Positions 44,197 to 44,649 of a DNA stretch of 44,649 nt are shown one piece after another. A program made the translations under genes and the position numbers. This DNA is from a virus, in the IMG/VR virus record IMGVR_UViG_3300015245_000283, positions 1 through 44,649 of that record. One strand, 5' to 3'. The first letter of the stretch is position 1. Every line of letters begins with the position of its first letter. The notes under the pieces were generated by a model. The model was not told the origin of the DNA, ran no database searches, and saw nothing but the letters and a program-made list of their open reading frames with translations.

Positions 44197-44649
44197 GCGG
44201 GGATGGCCTGATCGAACAGGTCGTAATTACGTTGGTTGCAATCCGAGCACATCATGCCGCCGGCCGTTGCGAACTTCGGCTTACCGGGAGGGCGAACGCC
44301 CCATTTTGCATGGACGCCGGCGGCCTCTGCCTCACGCTCCAAGCCTCGGATGACCGCCGCAGTCGCGGGATAGCTCATTTCGATATCGATAAGTTCTTCC
44401 TTCTTGGCGAAGGCGCCGCAAAGGCACTCGCCCGACATGCAGAGCTTTTCGGTAACCGGATTACGCGGCAGGCTGTGGCGACGCATATACTCGATCTTGT
44501 CGTCATCATCCCAGTGCAGGATGGGCGATATCCAGAGCTGCGCCCCGATGCGCTGGACTGGTTCGACATGGCCCATCCGGCGAACGCTTTCGGACAGGCG
44601 GACACCAGTGATGAGACCGATGCGATCTTTCCAAGAGGTTTTGTGCTCG
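44193..44649 (-). CDS. PAPS-reductase-like PP-loop protein, C-terminal part
   Basis: About 151 residues, running off the window. Contains KDRIGLITGVRLSESVRRMGHVEP, ISPILHWDDDDKIEYMRRHSLPRNPVTEKLCMSGECLCGAF and ATAGGMMCSDCNQRNYDLFD, i.e. several Cys (CMSGECLCG, CSDC) compatible with a zinc or iron-sulfur site. The N-terminal part with the PP-loop is at 288-599. Together about 255-275 residues, typical of the family. It overlaps the cytosine methyltransferase gene by four bases, suggesting a joint role. Confidence 0.8.
   Translation of the reverse strand, partial: EHKTSWKDRIGLITGVRLSESVRRMGHVEPVQRIGAQLWISPILHWDDDDKIEYMRRHSLPRNPVTEKLCMSGECLCGAFAKKEELIDIEMSYPATAAVIRGLEREAEAAGVHAKWGVRPPGKPKFATAGGMMCSDCNQRNYDLFDQAIPA

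Noticed and set aside
1-44649. Integrase, transposase, excisionase or partition genes
   Set aside because: Looked for in all plausible frames; no tyrosine or serine recombinase, DDE transposase or ParA-like motif was seen.

Overview
The window reads as an almost complete genome of a tailed phage of an alphaproteobacterium. The host is probably a sphingomonad; that is inferred from GC-rich codon usage and from the style of the small genes, not from any diagnostic marker. The structural genes are P22-like podovirus in layout: terminase, large portal, scaffold, capsid, gp4- and gp10-like tail-hub proteins, ejection proteins and a tail spike. No integrase, transposase or partition gene was found.

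The map is circularly permuted. A leftward transcription unit starts at the control region near 4.5 kb and runs through a small membrane protein, a DUF6948-like protein, an HTH regulator, an annealing recombinase, NinB and an HNH protein into the 5' part of a PAPS-reductase-like gene (599 down to about 288). The 3' part of that same gene lies at the other end (44649 down to 44193), followed by three methyltransferase-like genes and about 17 tiny accessory genes down to 37.37 kb. Joining the two ends would rebuild the gene apart from a short central piece. About the first 220-290 bases are foreign: they encode the C-terminus of an ABC-transporter ATPase and look like a host-derived chimera at the contig end.

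The rightward unit starts at 4598 with a Cro-like repressor. Replication and recombination genes follow: a complete DnaN-like sliding clamp, RusA, an initiator with a probable embedded origin, an SF2 helicase, a primase/TOPRIM protein and an HNH nuclease. No DNA polymerase is present, so host Pol III is probably used with the phage clamp. A good promoter at 11.63 kb probably starts the late region. After it come small genes, terminase (13.6-15.3 kb), portal, a GroES-like co-chaperonin, scaffold, capsid and tail-hub genes. A beta-hydroxylase-like protein and a GNAT protein sit inside the tail cluster, then three ejection-type proteins, one with a peptidase M15-like signature, then the tail spike (31.7-34.5 kb) and a lysis cassette (34.6-37.2 kb). 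The two units converge at 37.2-37.4 kb, where there are hairpins and a tRNA 3'-end-like sequence.

The items most worth a second look are the PP-loop/methyltransferase cluster, the (Gly-Tyr)n hexamer repeat gene, the structured RNAs at 36.8 kb and 25.8 kb, the phage-borne clamp and co-chaperonin, the synonymously diverged repeat in the tail spike, and the attP-like tRNA fragment without an integrase.
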